A stretch of DNA of 64,000 nt from DASVEE01 sp036399695 (GCA_036399695.1 DASWMP010000345.1:7169-71168); one strand, 5' to 3'; counted from the first letter of the stretch, positions 15,921 to 25,242 are shown. The notes: generated by a model not told the origin, from the letters alone. Translations and numbers: made by a program.

Positions 15921-17132
15921 TCAGAGCTCGGCGAGGATCTCCCGCCGCTTCTTCTCGTATTCGACGTCGCTGATGAGCTTCTTCTTGTGGAGCTCTTCGA
16001 GCCGGCGCAGCCGCTCTTCCGGCGTGAGCTTCGCGGTCGGCCCTCCGTCTTCTCTCGGTGTGCCGCCGCTCTTCGGCGTGGTGCCGGCCGTGACCTGCGC
16101 CGGCTTCTTCTCCGCTTTGCCGGTGGTTGCCGAACGGACGCGATTGCACTCGGCCATGGCATCGGTGAAGACGCTGCTCTTGTCGAGGCGTGCAGCCTGG
16201 CTGAGATTCATCAGCGCCGCGTCGTAGTCGCCGGCGAGGAACGAGGTCATGCCGCGGTTGTAGTGGGCGCGCGCCAGCGTTACGGGAGGCACGGACGGGG
16301 TGCTCTTGCAGGTATCGAGGCTGACCTGCGCCTCGCGTGCCGCGCCATCGAGATCGCCGTTCTGCATCAGGCGGTACGCAACGTTGAGTGCACAGGCGTT
16401 GTCGTCGAAGAAGTGGAACTGCTTCGTCTCGGTCCAGGGAAAGACGAGGCGATGCACCTGTTCCACGGCGTCGAGAAACAACGCGGTATGCACCTCCTCG
16501 GGTGCGGGGTACTGGTCGTACTGCGTGGCGCCGTTGAGGACCGACATGGCCGCGTCCTTGACGCGCCCGAGCCGCGACTGCCCGACTTCGTCGGCGCTGA
16601 TCGACGCTTTGGCGTTGATCACGCGCGCCGCGGAGGTCACGCCGGTCGTGAGGTTCACGATCTGGATCGACGCCTTGAGCGCACCGCGCGTGGTCGGCAC
16701 CTGGCTGCGCTGGACCCCGATGCCGTTGACGGCGGCGCGGAACTCGCGCGTATGGTAGGTGCTGCAGTCGTGGACCTTCACGAAGACGAGCGAGCCGGTG
16801 CCGATGAGCTTCCCGATCTTCGCGGCCGTCTTTTCGTTGATGGCGCCGCCGAGGTTCAGCTTGTGCTCGGCCATGATCCGTTTGAAGTTGATCCGATCGA
16901 TGACGACGGCGCCGCTGGACGCAAAGTCGGCGACGAGCGAGTCGGTCAGCAGGTCGGAGCATTCGCCGGTCGGCTCGGCGAACGCCACCTGCTGCAGGGG
17001 CGTTTTGACCTGCGCCTCGTGCTTGATCGTGACGGTGACCTGGGAGCCGCCGCCCTTCAGTCGCGACCAGGGAGCGCCGGAAGCAGTGGTCAGTGTCGTC
17101 ATAAAGAACGTGAAAATCAGGAAAATGCGCAT
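15921..17132 (-). CDS. secreted CsgG-like protein with TPR and SHOCT domains
   Basis: Start at ATG 17132 (MRIFLIFTFFMTTLTTASG signal; GGGAGG upstream), 403 aa. Residues 40-200 look CsgG-like (VIDRINFKRIMAEHKLNLGG, LIGTGSLVFVKVHDC). Residues 245-320 hold tetratricopeptide helices (LARAHYNRGMTSFLAGDYDAAL). The C-terminus (RLRRLEELHKKKLISDVEYE) is a SHOCT domain, a short oligomerisation motif. A Lys/Thr/Pro-rich linker joins the last two. This architecture suggests an envelope assembly or sensing protein; the exact role is unknown. Confidence 0.75.
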   Translation of the reverse strand: MRIFLIFTFFMTTLTTASGAPWSRLKGGGSQVTVTIKHEAQVKTPLQQVAFAEPTGECSDLLTDSLVADFASSGAVVIDRINFKRIMAEHKLNLGGAINEKTAAKIGKLIGTGSLVFVKVHDCSTYHTREFRAAVNGIGVQRSQVPTTRGALKASIQIVNLTTGVTSAARVINAKASISADEVGQSRLGRVKDAAMSVLNGATQYDQYPAPEEVHTALFLDAVEQVHRLVFPWTETKQFHFFDDNACALNVAYRLMQNGDLDGAAREAQVSLDTCKSTPSVPPVTLARAHYNRGMTSFLAGDYDAALMNLSQAARLDKSSVFTDAMAECNRVRSATTGKAEKKPAQVTAGTTPKSGGTPREDGGPTAKLTPEERLRRLEELHKKKLISDVEYEKKRREILAEL

Positions 17133-17219
17133 GCGACCTCCCTCGTCAGTCAAGCTGGCAGCGCAGGACCCGCCGCGCTGCCGCTGTCTGTTGGAGTGCC
17201 GCGGAGACGGATTTCCCTC

Positions 17220-17882
17220 TTACGCCGAGCCCGCTGGCACGCGTTTACCGCCGCCAAACCGCCGGCTCACCAGCCAGAGCACGCCCGTGACGCCGAGCAC
17301 GCCCGCGAAGATCAGCACCTGGTCACCGGTGCTGGCGGCGTGCGCTCCGGCCCAGGCGTAGGCGAGCGCGGGCACGATCGACCCGGCCGTGGCGGCGATG
17401 GTGGTGCGGCGCCAGCCGAGGGTGGAGCTGCCGGCGAGGATGGCCACGGTTTCGGCGAGGATGGGGATCGGACGGGTCACGGCCACGGCCACGAGGCCCC
17501 AGCGGGCCAGGAGTGCCGAGGCGCGCTCGTGCTCGATGGGGGTGACGAGGCGGCGGATGGCGGGCGTGCCGGCGCGGCCGAGGGCGAAGCCGGTGAGTGT
17601 CGCGGCGACGGAACCGGCCAGGGAGAGGGCGGCGCCGCCGGCGATGCCGAAGAGGGCGCCATTGACGATCATCACCAGGCTGGCGGGGATGGGGAGGAAG
17701 ACATCGCCGACGAGCAGCAGAAAGCCGGCGACGGCAGCGACGACGCCTCCGTCTTGCTGCAACGGCGCGGGGTTCTCGAGGATGGCGAACCCAGCGGCCG
17801 ACGCGGCGAAGAACATGAGCAACAGCGCCAGCGCGATGGCCGCGGCGAGCGTCCACCAGCGCAGCATCCCGGATCCCTGCAT
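17220..17882 (-). CDS. VTT-domain (TVP38/TMEM64, DedA-like) membrane protein
   Basis: Start at ATG 17882 or 17867 (220 or 215 aa). Five to six membrane helices. The central part FLPIPASLVMIVNGALFGIAGGAALSLAGSVAATLTGFALGR is the VTT signature, with a conserved proline and Gly-rich re-entrant loop, followed by an arginine in VTRPIPIL. These proteins are thought to scramble or transport lipids or small solutes at the membrane. It is transcribed away from the DUF3467 gene, 60 bp apart. Confidence 0.82.
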   Translation of the reverse strand: MQGSGMLRWWTLAAAIALALLLMFFAASAAGFAILENPAPLQQDGGVVAAVAGFLLLVGDVFLPIPASLVMIVNGALFGIAGGAALSLAGSVAATLTGFALGRAGTPAIRRLVTPIEHERASALLARWGLVAVAVTRPIPILAETVAILAGSSTLGWRRTTIAATAGSIVPALAYAWAGAHAASTGDQVLIFAGVLGVTGVLWLVSRRFGGGKRVPAGSA

Positions 17883-17942
17883 GGCGAGATGATACCGGCA
17901 TCGAGGGAATTCCCTCCGGTCCCCCCGCGTATGCGCTTGCTC

Positions 17943-18242
17943 ATGGAACAGCCGCAGCAGCAGACGATCCGCATCACTCTCGACGATACGACCGCGCAGG
18001 GCGAATACGTCAACTTCGCGAACATCATTCACTCCCCGAGCGAGTTCGTGCTCGACCTCGGCCGCGTGGTGCCGGGCCGCCCGGACGTGAAGATCTACAG
18101 CCGCGTGATCATGACGCCGCTGCACGCGAAGCAGCTCCTCGACGCGCTCGGCCAGAACATCGCCATCTTCGAGCAGAAGCACGGCGAGATCCGCGTCGGC
18201 GACGCGGTGCCGTTCTCGAGCGGCAACGAACCGTCGAACTGA
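17943..18242 (+). CDS. DUF3467 family protein
   Basis: 99 aa from ATG 17943 (MEQPQQQTIRITLDD); an in-frame ATG at 17931 is possible but the family starts at the shorter site. The strand pattern GEYVNFANIIHSPSEFVLDLGRV, IYSRVIMTPLHAKQLLDAL is diagnostic of DUF3467, small proteins of unknown function common across bacteria. Its TGA overlaps the trmFO ATG by one base, so the two are coupled. Confidence 0.88.
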   Translation: MEQPQQQTIRITLDDTTAQGEYVNFANIIHSPSEFVLDLGRVVPGRPDVKIYSRVIMTPLHAKQLLDALGQNIAIFEQKHGEIRVGDAVPFSSGNEPSN

Positions 18243-19549
18243 TGGCGAAGATCAAGATCGTGGGTGCCGGCCTGGCAGGCTCGGAATGCGCCTTCGCGCT
18301 CGCACGGCGCGGCCATAGCGTGACGCTCTGCGAGATGCGCCCGGTGCGGCAGACGCAGGCGCATCAGACGTCGAACCTCGCGGAGCTGGTCTGCTCGAAT
18401 TCGTTCCGCTCCTCCGCGCCGACGAACGCCGTCGGCCTGCTGAAGCAGGAGATGCGGCTGCTGGAGTCGCTGGTGATCCGCTGCGGCGAGGAAGCACGCG
18501 TCCCCGCGGGCGACGCCTTCGCCGTGGACCGGGAACGTTTTTCGGCGGCGATCACGAGCACGATCGCGTCGACGCCGAACATCACGCTGGTCCGCGAGGA
18601 AGTGACGTCGCTGGACCGCGGCGATCATGACTTCCTCGTCGTGGCCACGGGCCCGCTCACGAGCGATCCGCTCTTCGACGCGATCAACGATTTCCTCGGC
18701 CGCGACGGCCTCTATTTCTACGATGCGATCGCACCGATCGTGGCCGCCGATTCGCTCGACATGTCGAAGCTGTACTGGAAGTCGCGCTACGGCAAAGGCT
18801 CAGCCACGGATTACCTGAATGCACCGATGACGCAGGCGGAGTACGAGGCCTTCGTGGCGGCACTGCTCTCCGCGGAGCTGTTCGCGGCGCACGATTTCGA
18901 GCAGGCGGTGCACTTCGAAGGCTGTCTCCCGGTGGAAGAGATCGCCAGCCGCGGGATCGAGACGCTCCGCTTCGGCCCGATGAAACCGGTGGGCCTGGAG
19001 CACCCGGTCACGGGCGAGCGCCCACACGCGGTGATCCAGCTCCGCAAGGAAGATCTCTCGGACGAGTTCTTCAATCTGGTGGGCTTCCAGACGAAGATGA
19101 AGGTCGGCGAGCAGAAGCGGGTGATCGCGATGATCCCAGGCCTGGAGAACGCGCAGTTCGCCCGCTTCGGCTCGATGCACCGCAATACGTTCATCAATGG
19201 CCCGAAGCACCTCCGCCCGACGTTCCAGGCGAAGCAGGACGATCGTCTGTTCTTCGCCGGCCAGATCACAGGCGTGGAAGGTTACGTGGAGTCGTCCGCG
19301 GTGGGCCTCCTGGTGGCCCGCTATATCGACGAGCTCTCCCGCAACGCGCCCCCCACCCCGCTCCCCTATCACACAGCCCTCGGCGCCCTCGGCCGCCACG
19401 TGAGCGAGTCCTCCCCCGACCGCTATCAGCCCTCGAACGTGACCTGGGCCCTGATCCAGGACGTAGTCGGCCGCGCCAAAAAGATCGAGAAACGCGAACG
19501 CCAGGCCGCCCTCGCCCTGCGCGCGATCTCTGAGCTGGCCGCGGCGTAG
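18242..19549 (+). CDS. trmFO: TrmFO, folate-dependent tRNA m5U54 methyltransferase
   Basis: 435 aa, the usual length. The N-terminus KIKIVGAGLAGSECAFALARRG is the Rossmann FAD-binding motif; HQTSNLAELVCSNSFRS is the catalytic region with the conserved Cys, and GQITGVEGYVESSAVGLL is the second FAD motif. The enzyme methylates U54 of the tRNA T loop using methylene-tetrahydrofolate and FADH2. It is coupled to the DUF3467 gene by a one-base stop/start overlap. Confidence 0.96.
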   Translation: MAKIKIVGAGLAGSECAFALARRGHSVTLCEMRPVRQTQAHQTSNLAELVCSNSFRSSAPTNAVGLLKQEMRLLESLVIRCGEEARVPAGDAFAVDRERFSAAITSTIASTPNITLVREEVTSLDRGDHDFLVVATGPLTSDPLFDAINDFLGRDGLYFYDAIAPIVAADSLDMSKLYWKSRYGKGSATDYLNAPMTQAEYEAFVAALLSAELFAAHDFEQAVHFEGCLPVEEIASRGIETLRFGPMKPVGLEHPVTGERPHAVIQLRKEDLSDEFFNLVGFQTKMKVGEQKRVIAMIPGLENAQFARFGSMHRNTFINGPKHLRPTFQAKQDDRLFFAGQITGVEGYVESSAVGLLVARYIDELSRNAPPTPLPYHTALGALGRHVSESSPDRYQPSNVTWALIQDVVGRAKKIEKRERQAALALRAISELAAA

Positions 19550-19553
19550 GAGC

Positions 19554-19742
19554 TCCCGAAGGGGACGACGACCGGGGCGCCTCCGGCGGGCGGCCACGGG
19601 CCGCAGCGCTGGTTGCCATAGGCTGCGCGATAGTTGTCGCGATTAACGCGTTAGTAAGTAGGGGCGACTGCGGCTTGGCCAACCAGCGCTGCGGCCCGTG
19701 GCCGCCCGCCGGAGGCGCCCCCCGTCCGTCATCCCTTCGGGA
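19554..19742. repeat. 189-bp inverted repeat with perfect 42-bp arms
   Basis: Arm 19574-19615 (starts GGGGCGCCTCCGGCGG, ends GCGCTGGTTG) and its exact complement at 19680-19721; outer shorter arms TCCCGAAGGG / CCCTTCGGGA bound the element. The 64-nt centre (GCGATAGTTGTCGCG and flanks) is AT-richer. It lies 5 bp after the trmFO stop and before the next gene on the same strand. Confidence 0.9.
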
Positions 19743-19772
19743 AATCCAACGACCGCGTCCCTCTCACGGGGC

Positions 19773-21590
19773 ATGATCATTTCTGTCATCAACCATACGA
19801 ATGGGGAAGTGCCGGATGAGGAGTTGCAGCGGGTTCTTCGGTCCATCAACCGGCAGATTCAGGAAGACTTTGCGCCCTACTGGAGCTTGAGCGCCACCTT
19901 GCGGCTCGAAGGGCGGACCTCGTCGCGGCCCGGGGCGGCTGAGGAAGTCGACGCCGACATGCGTGGCGACGCCATCATCTACATCTGGGACAAAGCCGAT
20001 GCAGAAGAAGCGCTCGGGTACCACGAGCGGAACCACCATGGCATCCCGTACGGGTTCGTGTTCACGGAGGTCTGTACGAGGTTGTGTGAACCCTGGTCCG
20101 TCGCCCTGTCGCACGAGGCGCTGGAGATGATCGGCGACCCCGAGACCAACCTGCTGGTCATGGGGCCGCATCCCGGCGACCAGGATCGCGTCGTCTTTCA
20201 CTGGCTGGAGCTGTGCGATGCCGTGCAGACCGAGTGGTACGAGATCGACAAGGTCGCGGTATCGAACTTCGTCCTGCCGTTGTACTTCACCGGCACGCGG
20301 AAGGTGGACGAGCCGGGCGCGCGGAATGATTTTCTCGGGCGCTCGCCGTTGCGGTCCTTCGGTGTGAAGCCGGGCGGGTACGTCGGGTATTACGATCCGC
20401 TCGAAGGGGAGCACTTCAAACACTTCTGCGATTGCGACGGCGAGGCGCAGCGGCGGGACGTCGTGAAGAACGCGGTGCAGATGACCCGTCGCGGGGAGCG
20501 CTACCAGATGTTCGCGCAGCGGCTGGAGAGCGTGCTCACGAAGCAGCGGACGCTCGAGATCCCGTTCCCGGTCATGCCCGATCCGGGGATCGAAGTACAT
20601 CCGCGCGACCTCGAGCCGGGGGACATCCTGCTGTCGCGGCGCGCGGGGCGGGTGAGCCACGCGATCTCGCTCTTCGACGGCACGCCGGTGACGACCGCCT
20701 CGCTGTACCTCGGCAACTTCGCCGTCGCGGAAGTGGGGCGGGACTCGATCGTGCGCCGCGATCTCGATGGTGCGACGAGCGGCACCGAGTGGGTGAAAGT
20801 GCGGCGTCTGGCGTCGGAGGTCGAGGGCATGGAGCCGGTGCTCGTCCGGGCGCGGCGTTACCTCGAGCGCGCGTCGGACTACGGCTACGATCCGATGGTC
20901 CTGCTGACGTTCCTCGCTCTCGGCCGCAAGCCGAAACACACGCCGAGCCTCAGCGCGCTGCTGCAGCGCATCCTGCAGACGGCGACCGACGTGCTGGTGC
21001 GCCGCAATCCGAGCGAGCCGCGTGCGCCGCTGTTCGGCTCGGAGCTGATCTACCGCTGCTTCGACGAGGCCATCTCACGCGGCGACAGCGGCTACGCCAT
21101 TATCGTGGACGGCGACGGGCCCTCGCGGCGGGCGCTCGACTCGAACCGCGGACGAGGCATCGAGCGGGGCAGCCTGCTCGAAGCGATCAGCACGCGGCGG
21201 TTCCGGACCGGCGCCTTCGCGCGTACGTACAGCCGCGAGGTGCCGCTGGAGACGATCATCGTGCAGTACACGACCGAGCAGAACGGACCGGAAGCGTCCG
21301 ATTGCGACGTAGTGGCGACGCCGGAGCTGCAACGGGGCGCGCTGCAGTTCGCGTTCGCGTTGTACGCGGTGCAGCATGGCGGGCAGTACGTCTCCGATCC
21401 GCGGATCGCGATCGACAACCTGCTGAAGACGGTGCGGGACTACGTCTCGCCGGGCGATCTTTATTCGACGAGCACCCTGCGGACCGTGGGCAACCTCGCG
21501 GCACTGCCGCCGGAGACGGCGAATCACTTCGCCACGGTGTGGGAGGAACAGGTGCGGCAGATCGCCGGTGCGGCGCGGCTGACCATTTAG
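19773..21590 (+). CDS. two-domain protein: HExxE metal-site-like plus YiiX/NlpC-like domain
   Basis: Start at ATG 19773 (605 aa); the open frame upstream reads the inverted repeat. Residues 1-250: a soluble domain with IYIWDKADAEEALGYHERNHH and SHEALEMIGDPETNLL; the HEALE-x4-DP pattern is shared with some putative zinc peptidases. Residues 290-600: LEPGDILLSRRAGRVSHAISLFDG and GSELIYRCFDEAI resemble the permuted NlpC/P60 YiiX-like fold, with the His after the first strand and a later Cys. No signal peptide. Role unknown; the two domains make a hydrolase likely. Confidence 0.6.
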   Translation: MIISVINHTNGEVPDEELQRVLRSINRQIQEDFAPYWSLSATLRLEGRTSSRPGAAEEVDADMRGDAIIYIWDKADAEEALGYHERNHHGIPYGFVFTEVCTRLCEPWSVALSHEALEMIGDPETNLLVMGPHPGDQDRVVFHWLELCDAVQTEWYEIDKVAVSNFVLPLYFTGTRKVDEPGARNDFLGRSPLRSFGVKPGGYVGYYDPLEGEHFKHFCDCDGEAQRRDVVKNAVQMTRRGERYQMFAQRLESVLTKQRTLEIPFPVMPDPGIEVHPRDLEPGDILLSRRAGRVSHAISLFDGTPVTTASLYLGNFAVAEVGRDSIVRRDLDGATSGTEWVKVRRLASEVEGMEPVLVRARRYLERASDYGYDPMVLLTFLALGRKPKHTPSLSALLQRILQTATDVLVRRNPSEPRAPLFGSELIYRCFDEAISRGDSGYAIIVDGDGPSRRALDSNRGRGIERGSLLEAISTRRFRTGAFARTYSREVPLETIIVQYTTEQNGPEASDCDVVATPELQRGALQFAFALYAVQHGGQYVSDPRIAIDNLLKTVRDYVSPGDLYSTSTLRTVGNLAALPPETANHFATVWEEQVRQIAGAARLTI

Positions 21591-21595
21591 GTCTG

Positions 21596-21632
21596 GGAGT
21601 GCGGTGGCGTTTAGCGTTCGCCACCGCACTCC
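21596..21632. terminator. bidirectional hairpin between convergent genes
   Basis: Perfect 14-bp stem GGAGTGCGGTGGCG / CGCCACCGCACTCC with a 9-nt loop, between the stop of the 19773-21590 gene and the stop of btuB. No T-tract. It matches the GGAGTGCGG hairpin family elsewhere in the window. Confidence 0.6.
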
Positions 21633-21647
21633 GGGATCAACGCAAAA

Positions 21648-23477
21648 CTATCGCAGCGTGTACCGCACGCCGACGATGGCGCGGCGCCCGCCGGACTCGT
21701 AGCCGAAGACCTCTTCGTACTGCTCGTCCGTGGCGTTCTCCACTTTCACATAGGGGGCAAAAGCGCCCACGTTCCAGCGGAACATGATGTCCGCGGTGGT
21801 GTAGGCGTCGTTGCTGACGCGGCCGTAGGGGAAGAGATCGGTCACGTCGTCGCGGGAGCCGTTGTGGAGGAGCGCCAGGTGGACGGCGAAGGGGTTGAAG
21901 TCGTAGCCGAAGGCGATCGAGCCGGAGTGCTCGGGGCGGCGCAGCAGCGGCTCGCCCGTCGCTTCATCCTCCGTATCGATCCAGGTGTAGCTGCCCGTCA
22001 CCGTGGCATTGCCGAAGCGCCGCGTGGCGCCGAGCTCGAGGCCCTGGCTGTCGGCGGCGGCGATGTTCTCGTACCGCGTGGCGCCGAACACGATCAGCCC
22101 TTCGTACTCGCTGCGGAAGAGCGTCGCGCTGATGCTGCCGTGCGGCATGAAGCGCTCGTAGCCGATCTCCGCGTTGCGGCTGCGCTCGGGGTCGAGCCCC
22201 TCGTTGCCGAAGAAGGGGCTGTAGAGCTCACCGACGGCGGGGGCGCGGAACGCTTCGCCGTAGGCGACGCGGAACTTGTGGCCGGCCCGGACGAAGGCCA
22301 CACCGAGTCGCGGCGACAGCTCGCTGCCGATCGATTCGTAGTCGTCGTGACGAAGGCCGGCGGCCACTTCGAGCGAGCCGGTGCCGATGGGAAGCGACAG
22401 ACGGTCTTCGATGAAGAACGAGCGGCTCGTCCGCTTCTCCTGATGGATGGTGCTGAACGAATTCTCGTTGTCGACGATGGCTCGTTCCCATTCACCGCCG
22501 ATGGTGATGGCGCCGAACGACGCCGTCTTGTAGCGCGCGGTGGCGTGGGCCTGACGGACGCGTGAATCGGTGGTGGACTGTTCGGGACCGAACGGGCCGT
22601 TCGGATCGGAGAAGTCTTCGCCGCGGCGGCTTTCGGAGAGGCGCAGCTCGTAGCCGGCGGCGCCGCGGCCGTAGCGCACCGGCACGGCGAACTGCGACTC
22701 CGTGCCTTCCTCGCGGCGGTCGAGGCTCGGGACGAACGCGGTCCCGGAGCCGTTCGGCACGAAGGGGATGCCGAGGCCGTAGCGGTTGTGACGGGCCATC
22801 AGGCCGACGGAGAGACCGTCGAAGAGGGCGTACTGGGCGCCGCCGAGGATGGAGGTGCCGTCGAAGTCGTCGTTGGGATCGAAGCCGTCGTCGCGGCGCT
22901 GCTCGACGGCCACGTGCGCGGTCCACGGGCCATTGACGTATGCGCCGGAGACGGCGCCGTTGTAGAGGCCCTGCTGGCCGGCTTCGACATCCGCGCGGAG
23001 GTTCGACGTGGACGGCGTCGTGAGGACGTTCACCACGCCGCTCACCGCTTCGGAACCGTACAGCGCGGAGAACGGGCCGCGCACGACTTCCACCCGCTCG
23101 ACGGCGGCGGTGGAGAGCTGGCCGAAGTTGTAGCCGGAGAAGTAGGGGTTGTTCATCTCGATGCCGTTCCAGAGGACGAGCGCCTGCTTGGAACTGCCGC
23201 CGCGGACGAACAGCGTCGCGACTTTGCCGGGGGAGCCGGTGCGGGCGATCGTGACGCCCGGGACTTCGCGCAGCACGTCGGCCACGTCGCGCGCTTCGCG
23301 CTGCTCGATCTCTTCGCGCGTGATGACCGTCACGGCCGCGGGGGTGGAGGCGATCGTCTCCGGGAGCGCCGAAGCGGTGACGACGATTTCTTCGTTGACG
23401 GCCGGGGCGGTCTGGGCGTGGACGGTGGTGGAAAAAATGAGGACAGCAGTAGCCAGGAACAGGGACAGAGACTTCAT
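21648..23477 (-). CDS. btuB: TonB-dependent receptor, BtuB-type cobalamin transporter
   Basis: Start at ATG 23477 with AAAGGAG upstream; 609 aa. Signal peptide (MKSLSLFLATAVLIFSTTVHA), then EEIVVTASALP and a plug domain (EEIEQREARDVADVLREVPGV, ALVLWNGIEMNNPYFSGYN, VEVVRGPFSALYGSEAVSGV). The rest is a 22-strand-type barrel ending in a terminal aromatic/Leu-Arg strand (RAIVGVRYTLR). The B12 riboswitch just upstream supports a vitamin B12 or corrinoid receptor. No btuCDF genes are seen nearby. Confidence 0.9.
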   Translation of the reverse strand: MKSLSLFLATAVLIFSTTVHAQTAPAVNEEIVVTASALPETIASTPAAVTVITREEIEQREARDVADVLREVPGVTIARTGSPGKVATLFVRGGSSKQALVLWNGIEMNNPYFSGYNFGQLSTAAVERVEVVRGPFSALYGSEAVSGVVNVLTTPSTSNLRADVEAGQQGLYNGAVSGAYVNGPWTAHVAVEQRRDDGFDPNDDFDGTSILGGAQYALFDGLSVGLMARHNRYGLGIPFVPNGSGTAFVPSLDRREEGTESQFAVPVRYGRGAAGYELRLSESRRGEDFSDPNGPFGPEQSTTDSRVRQAHATARYKTASFGAITIGGEWERAIVDNENSFSTIHQEKRTSRSFFIEDRLSLPIGTGSLEVAAGLRHDDYESIGSELSPRLGVAFVRAGHKFRVAYGEAFRAPAVGELYSPFFGNEGLDPERSRNAEIGYERFMPHGSISATLFRSEYEGLIVFGATRYENIAAADSQGLELGATRRFGNATVTGSYTWIDTEDEATGEPLLRRPEHSGSIAFGYDFNPFAVHLALLHNGSRDDVTDLFPYGRVSNDAYTTADIMFRWNVGAFAPYVKVENATDEQYEEVFGYESGGRRAIVGVRYTLR

Positions 23478-23517
23478 GAGACTCCTTTCGCTTCCCTCCG
23501 AAGCGTGAATACGAGCG

Positions 23518-23690
23518 AGTCTGAGCGGTCGGTCTCCTGGCTCTCGGGTCATCCTTCCCACACCACCCTTCCCGCTTTCGCAGTGGGGACCCATCGAGGG
23601 TCGGGTGTGAGTCGTCGCCGAACACAGTGGCGGGGGCCGCGCCGGCTTGAACCGGCTTCCCGTGCACCGCATCAGATGCATGTTGGGAAA
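23518..23690 (-). ncRNA. cobalamin (adenosylcobalamin-type) riboswitch
   Basis: On the minus strand the conserved core reads GGGAAGCCGGTTCAAGCCGG, then GCGGCCCCCGCCACTGTG, and ends AGAGCCAGGAGACC near 23527-23545. These are the known cobalamin riboswitch boxes including the B12 box GCCACTG. It lies 40 bp upstream of the btuB ATG and would reduce btuB expression when cobalamin is plentiful. Confidence 0.94.
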
Positions 23691-23725
23691 GAACTGGGGG
23701 CAGATGATAGCACTGGCCGCGGCCT

Positions 23726-23945
23726 GGGCTCGGGGCCCGGGGCTCGGGGCTCGGTGGGGGTCAGACGCGAGGTCAAGGGGACGGCACAGCAGACAGCGCC
23801 CTTCACCTCGAGCCTGGTACCTGGCCCAGGGCTCGGGCCCCGGGGCCAGGGGCGTCAGACGTAAGGTTAAGAGGACTGCACCGAAGGCGGCCCCTCAACC
23901 TTGGGTCTGACCCCCACCGGGCCCTGAGCCCCGAGCCCCGAGCCC
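23726..23945. repeat. 220-bp GC-rich inverted repeat with GGGGCTC heptamer arms
   Basis: Left arm (23726-23765): tandem GGGCTCG / GGGGCCC heptamers then GGTGGGGGTCAGAC. Right arm (23905-23945) is the complement. Inside are two diverged direct repeats beginning GTCAGACGCGAGGTCAAGG and GTCAGACGTAAGGTTAAGAG, each followed by its own partial complement. It fills the gap between the amidohydrolase stop (23947) and the riboswitch and contains runs of four G that could form quadruplexes. Confidence 0.85.
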
Positions 23946-23946
23946 T

Positions 23947-25242
23947 CTACTGCGGCCGCTTTCTGAACTTCTCGTACAGGATCGTCTGGTGCGTCTCCAT
24001 CGGGATGTCTTCACCGGCGATGAACACGCGGCGGACGTTGGTGCGGATCTCGAGGGGGTCGCCATCCGTGATGATTACGTTGGCCATCTTGCCGGCTTCC
24101 AGTGAGCCGATACGGTTGGCGACGCCGAAGATCTGGGCGGGGTAGATGGTGATGGCTTTCAGAGCCTCTTCCTTCGGGAGGCCGAAGGCGGCGCAGGCGG
24201 CGGCGTGGTACGGGAGGTTGCGGGCGTTGTGGGCGTCCTGCGTCTGGATCGCGAAGGGGATGCCGTTATCGTGCAGCGTCTTCGCGTTGGTGAAGAGCAG
24301 GTCGTAGGCGTCGTCTTCGCGCGGCGGGAGGGCGAGGATGGGGCCGAGGAGCACCGGGATGTTGCGCCGCTTGAGGTCCGGCAGGACCTTGCCGACGTCG
24401 GTGCCGCCGGAGAGGATCACCTTCAGCTTGAACTCGTCGGCGAAGGCCAGCGCCGCCTTGATATCGCGGGCGAAGTTGGCGTGCATGACGACCGGCACGC
24501 GTCCTTCGACGACCGGCACGAGCGCTTCGAGGATGAGATCGCGGTCGACGCGGCGCGTCCTGGCGTTGATCGCCCTGGCGTACGCCTGCGCGTCGCGGAA
24601 GGTGTCGCGCAGCTTGTCGAGCTGCGTGGTGTAGCTCTTCTGCCGTTCCTTCTCCGCTTCTTCTTCCTGCGGCTCACCGGCGAGCGGTGAGCTGCGTAGG
24701 CGGGGGAAGCGGACGTGCATCGCCAGCGGCGACTGCAGCACCATCTCCGGCGGTGTCCAGCCGGCGAGCTGCATCAGCGCGCTCTGGCCGCTGACGAGCC
24801 CTCCCTCCGGCACCACCGCGACCGTCGTGACGCCGTTGACGCGCGTCACCGGGATGACGTTGCTGTGCGGGTTCACCGCCACGGCGGCGCGGGCGTTCGG
24901 ATTGAGATCGCCGACCTCCGCAGTATCGACGGTGCCGCCGACGGCGTCGACCTCGACGAGGCCGACGTTCGTGCCGGAGTCGATCAGGCCGGGGTAAACC
25001 GAGAGGCCGCTGCCGTCGATGACGGTGGCATCGGCCGGCACCGCCACGTTCGCGCCGATGGCGGTGATGACGCCGTTCGCGAAGACGATCGTGCCGTTTG
25101 GAATCGGCGCCGAGGTGACGGGATAGATCGTCGCGTTACGGATGGCGACGGTCGGCTTCGTGCCGGGGTTGTTGAAGATGAGCGACTGCGCCGAGAGGTT
25201 CGAGGCGGCGAGGAGGAGCGCCGCGAGCAGCATGCGCTTCAT
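23947..25242 (-). CDS. secreted amidohydrolase-like protein without the HxH motif
   Basis: 431 aa; AAAGGAG before the ATG; signal peptide MKRMLLAALLLAASNLSAQ. Amidohydrolase composite fold: N-terminal beta part (NATIYPVTSAPIPNGTIVFANG), barrel, C-terminal PAQIFGVANRIGSLEAGKMANV. The usual PGLID-x-HxH motif reads PGLIDSGTN (84-92), so the first two metal histidines are missing; some later ones remain (VVMHAN, QTQDAHNARN). It is the last gene of a three-gene unit and overlaps the next by 4 bp. It may be an inactive partner of the 25239-26678 enzyme. Confidence 0.82.
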   Translation of the reverse strand: MKRMLLAALLLAASNLSAQSLIFNNPGTKPTVAIRNATIYPVTSAPIPNGTIVFANGVITAIGANVAVPADATVIDGSGLSVYPGLIDSGTNVGLVEVDAVGGTVDTAEVGDLNPNARAAVAVNPHSNVIPVTRVNGVTTVAVVPEGGLVSGQSALMQLAGWTPPEMVLQSPLAMHVRFPRLRSSPLAGEPQEEEAEKERQKSYTTQLDKLRDTFRDAQAYARAINARTRRVDRDLILEALVPVVEGRVPVVMHANFARDIKAALAFADEFKLKVILSGGTDVGKVLPDLKRRNIPVLLGPILALPPREDDAYDLLFTNAKTLHDNGIPFAIQTQDAHNARNLPYHAAACAAFGLPKEEALKAITIYPAQIFGVANRIGSLEAGKMANVIITDGDPLEIRTNVRRVFIAGEDIPMETHQTILYEKFRKRPQ

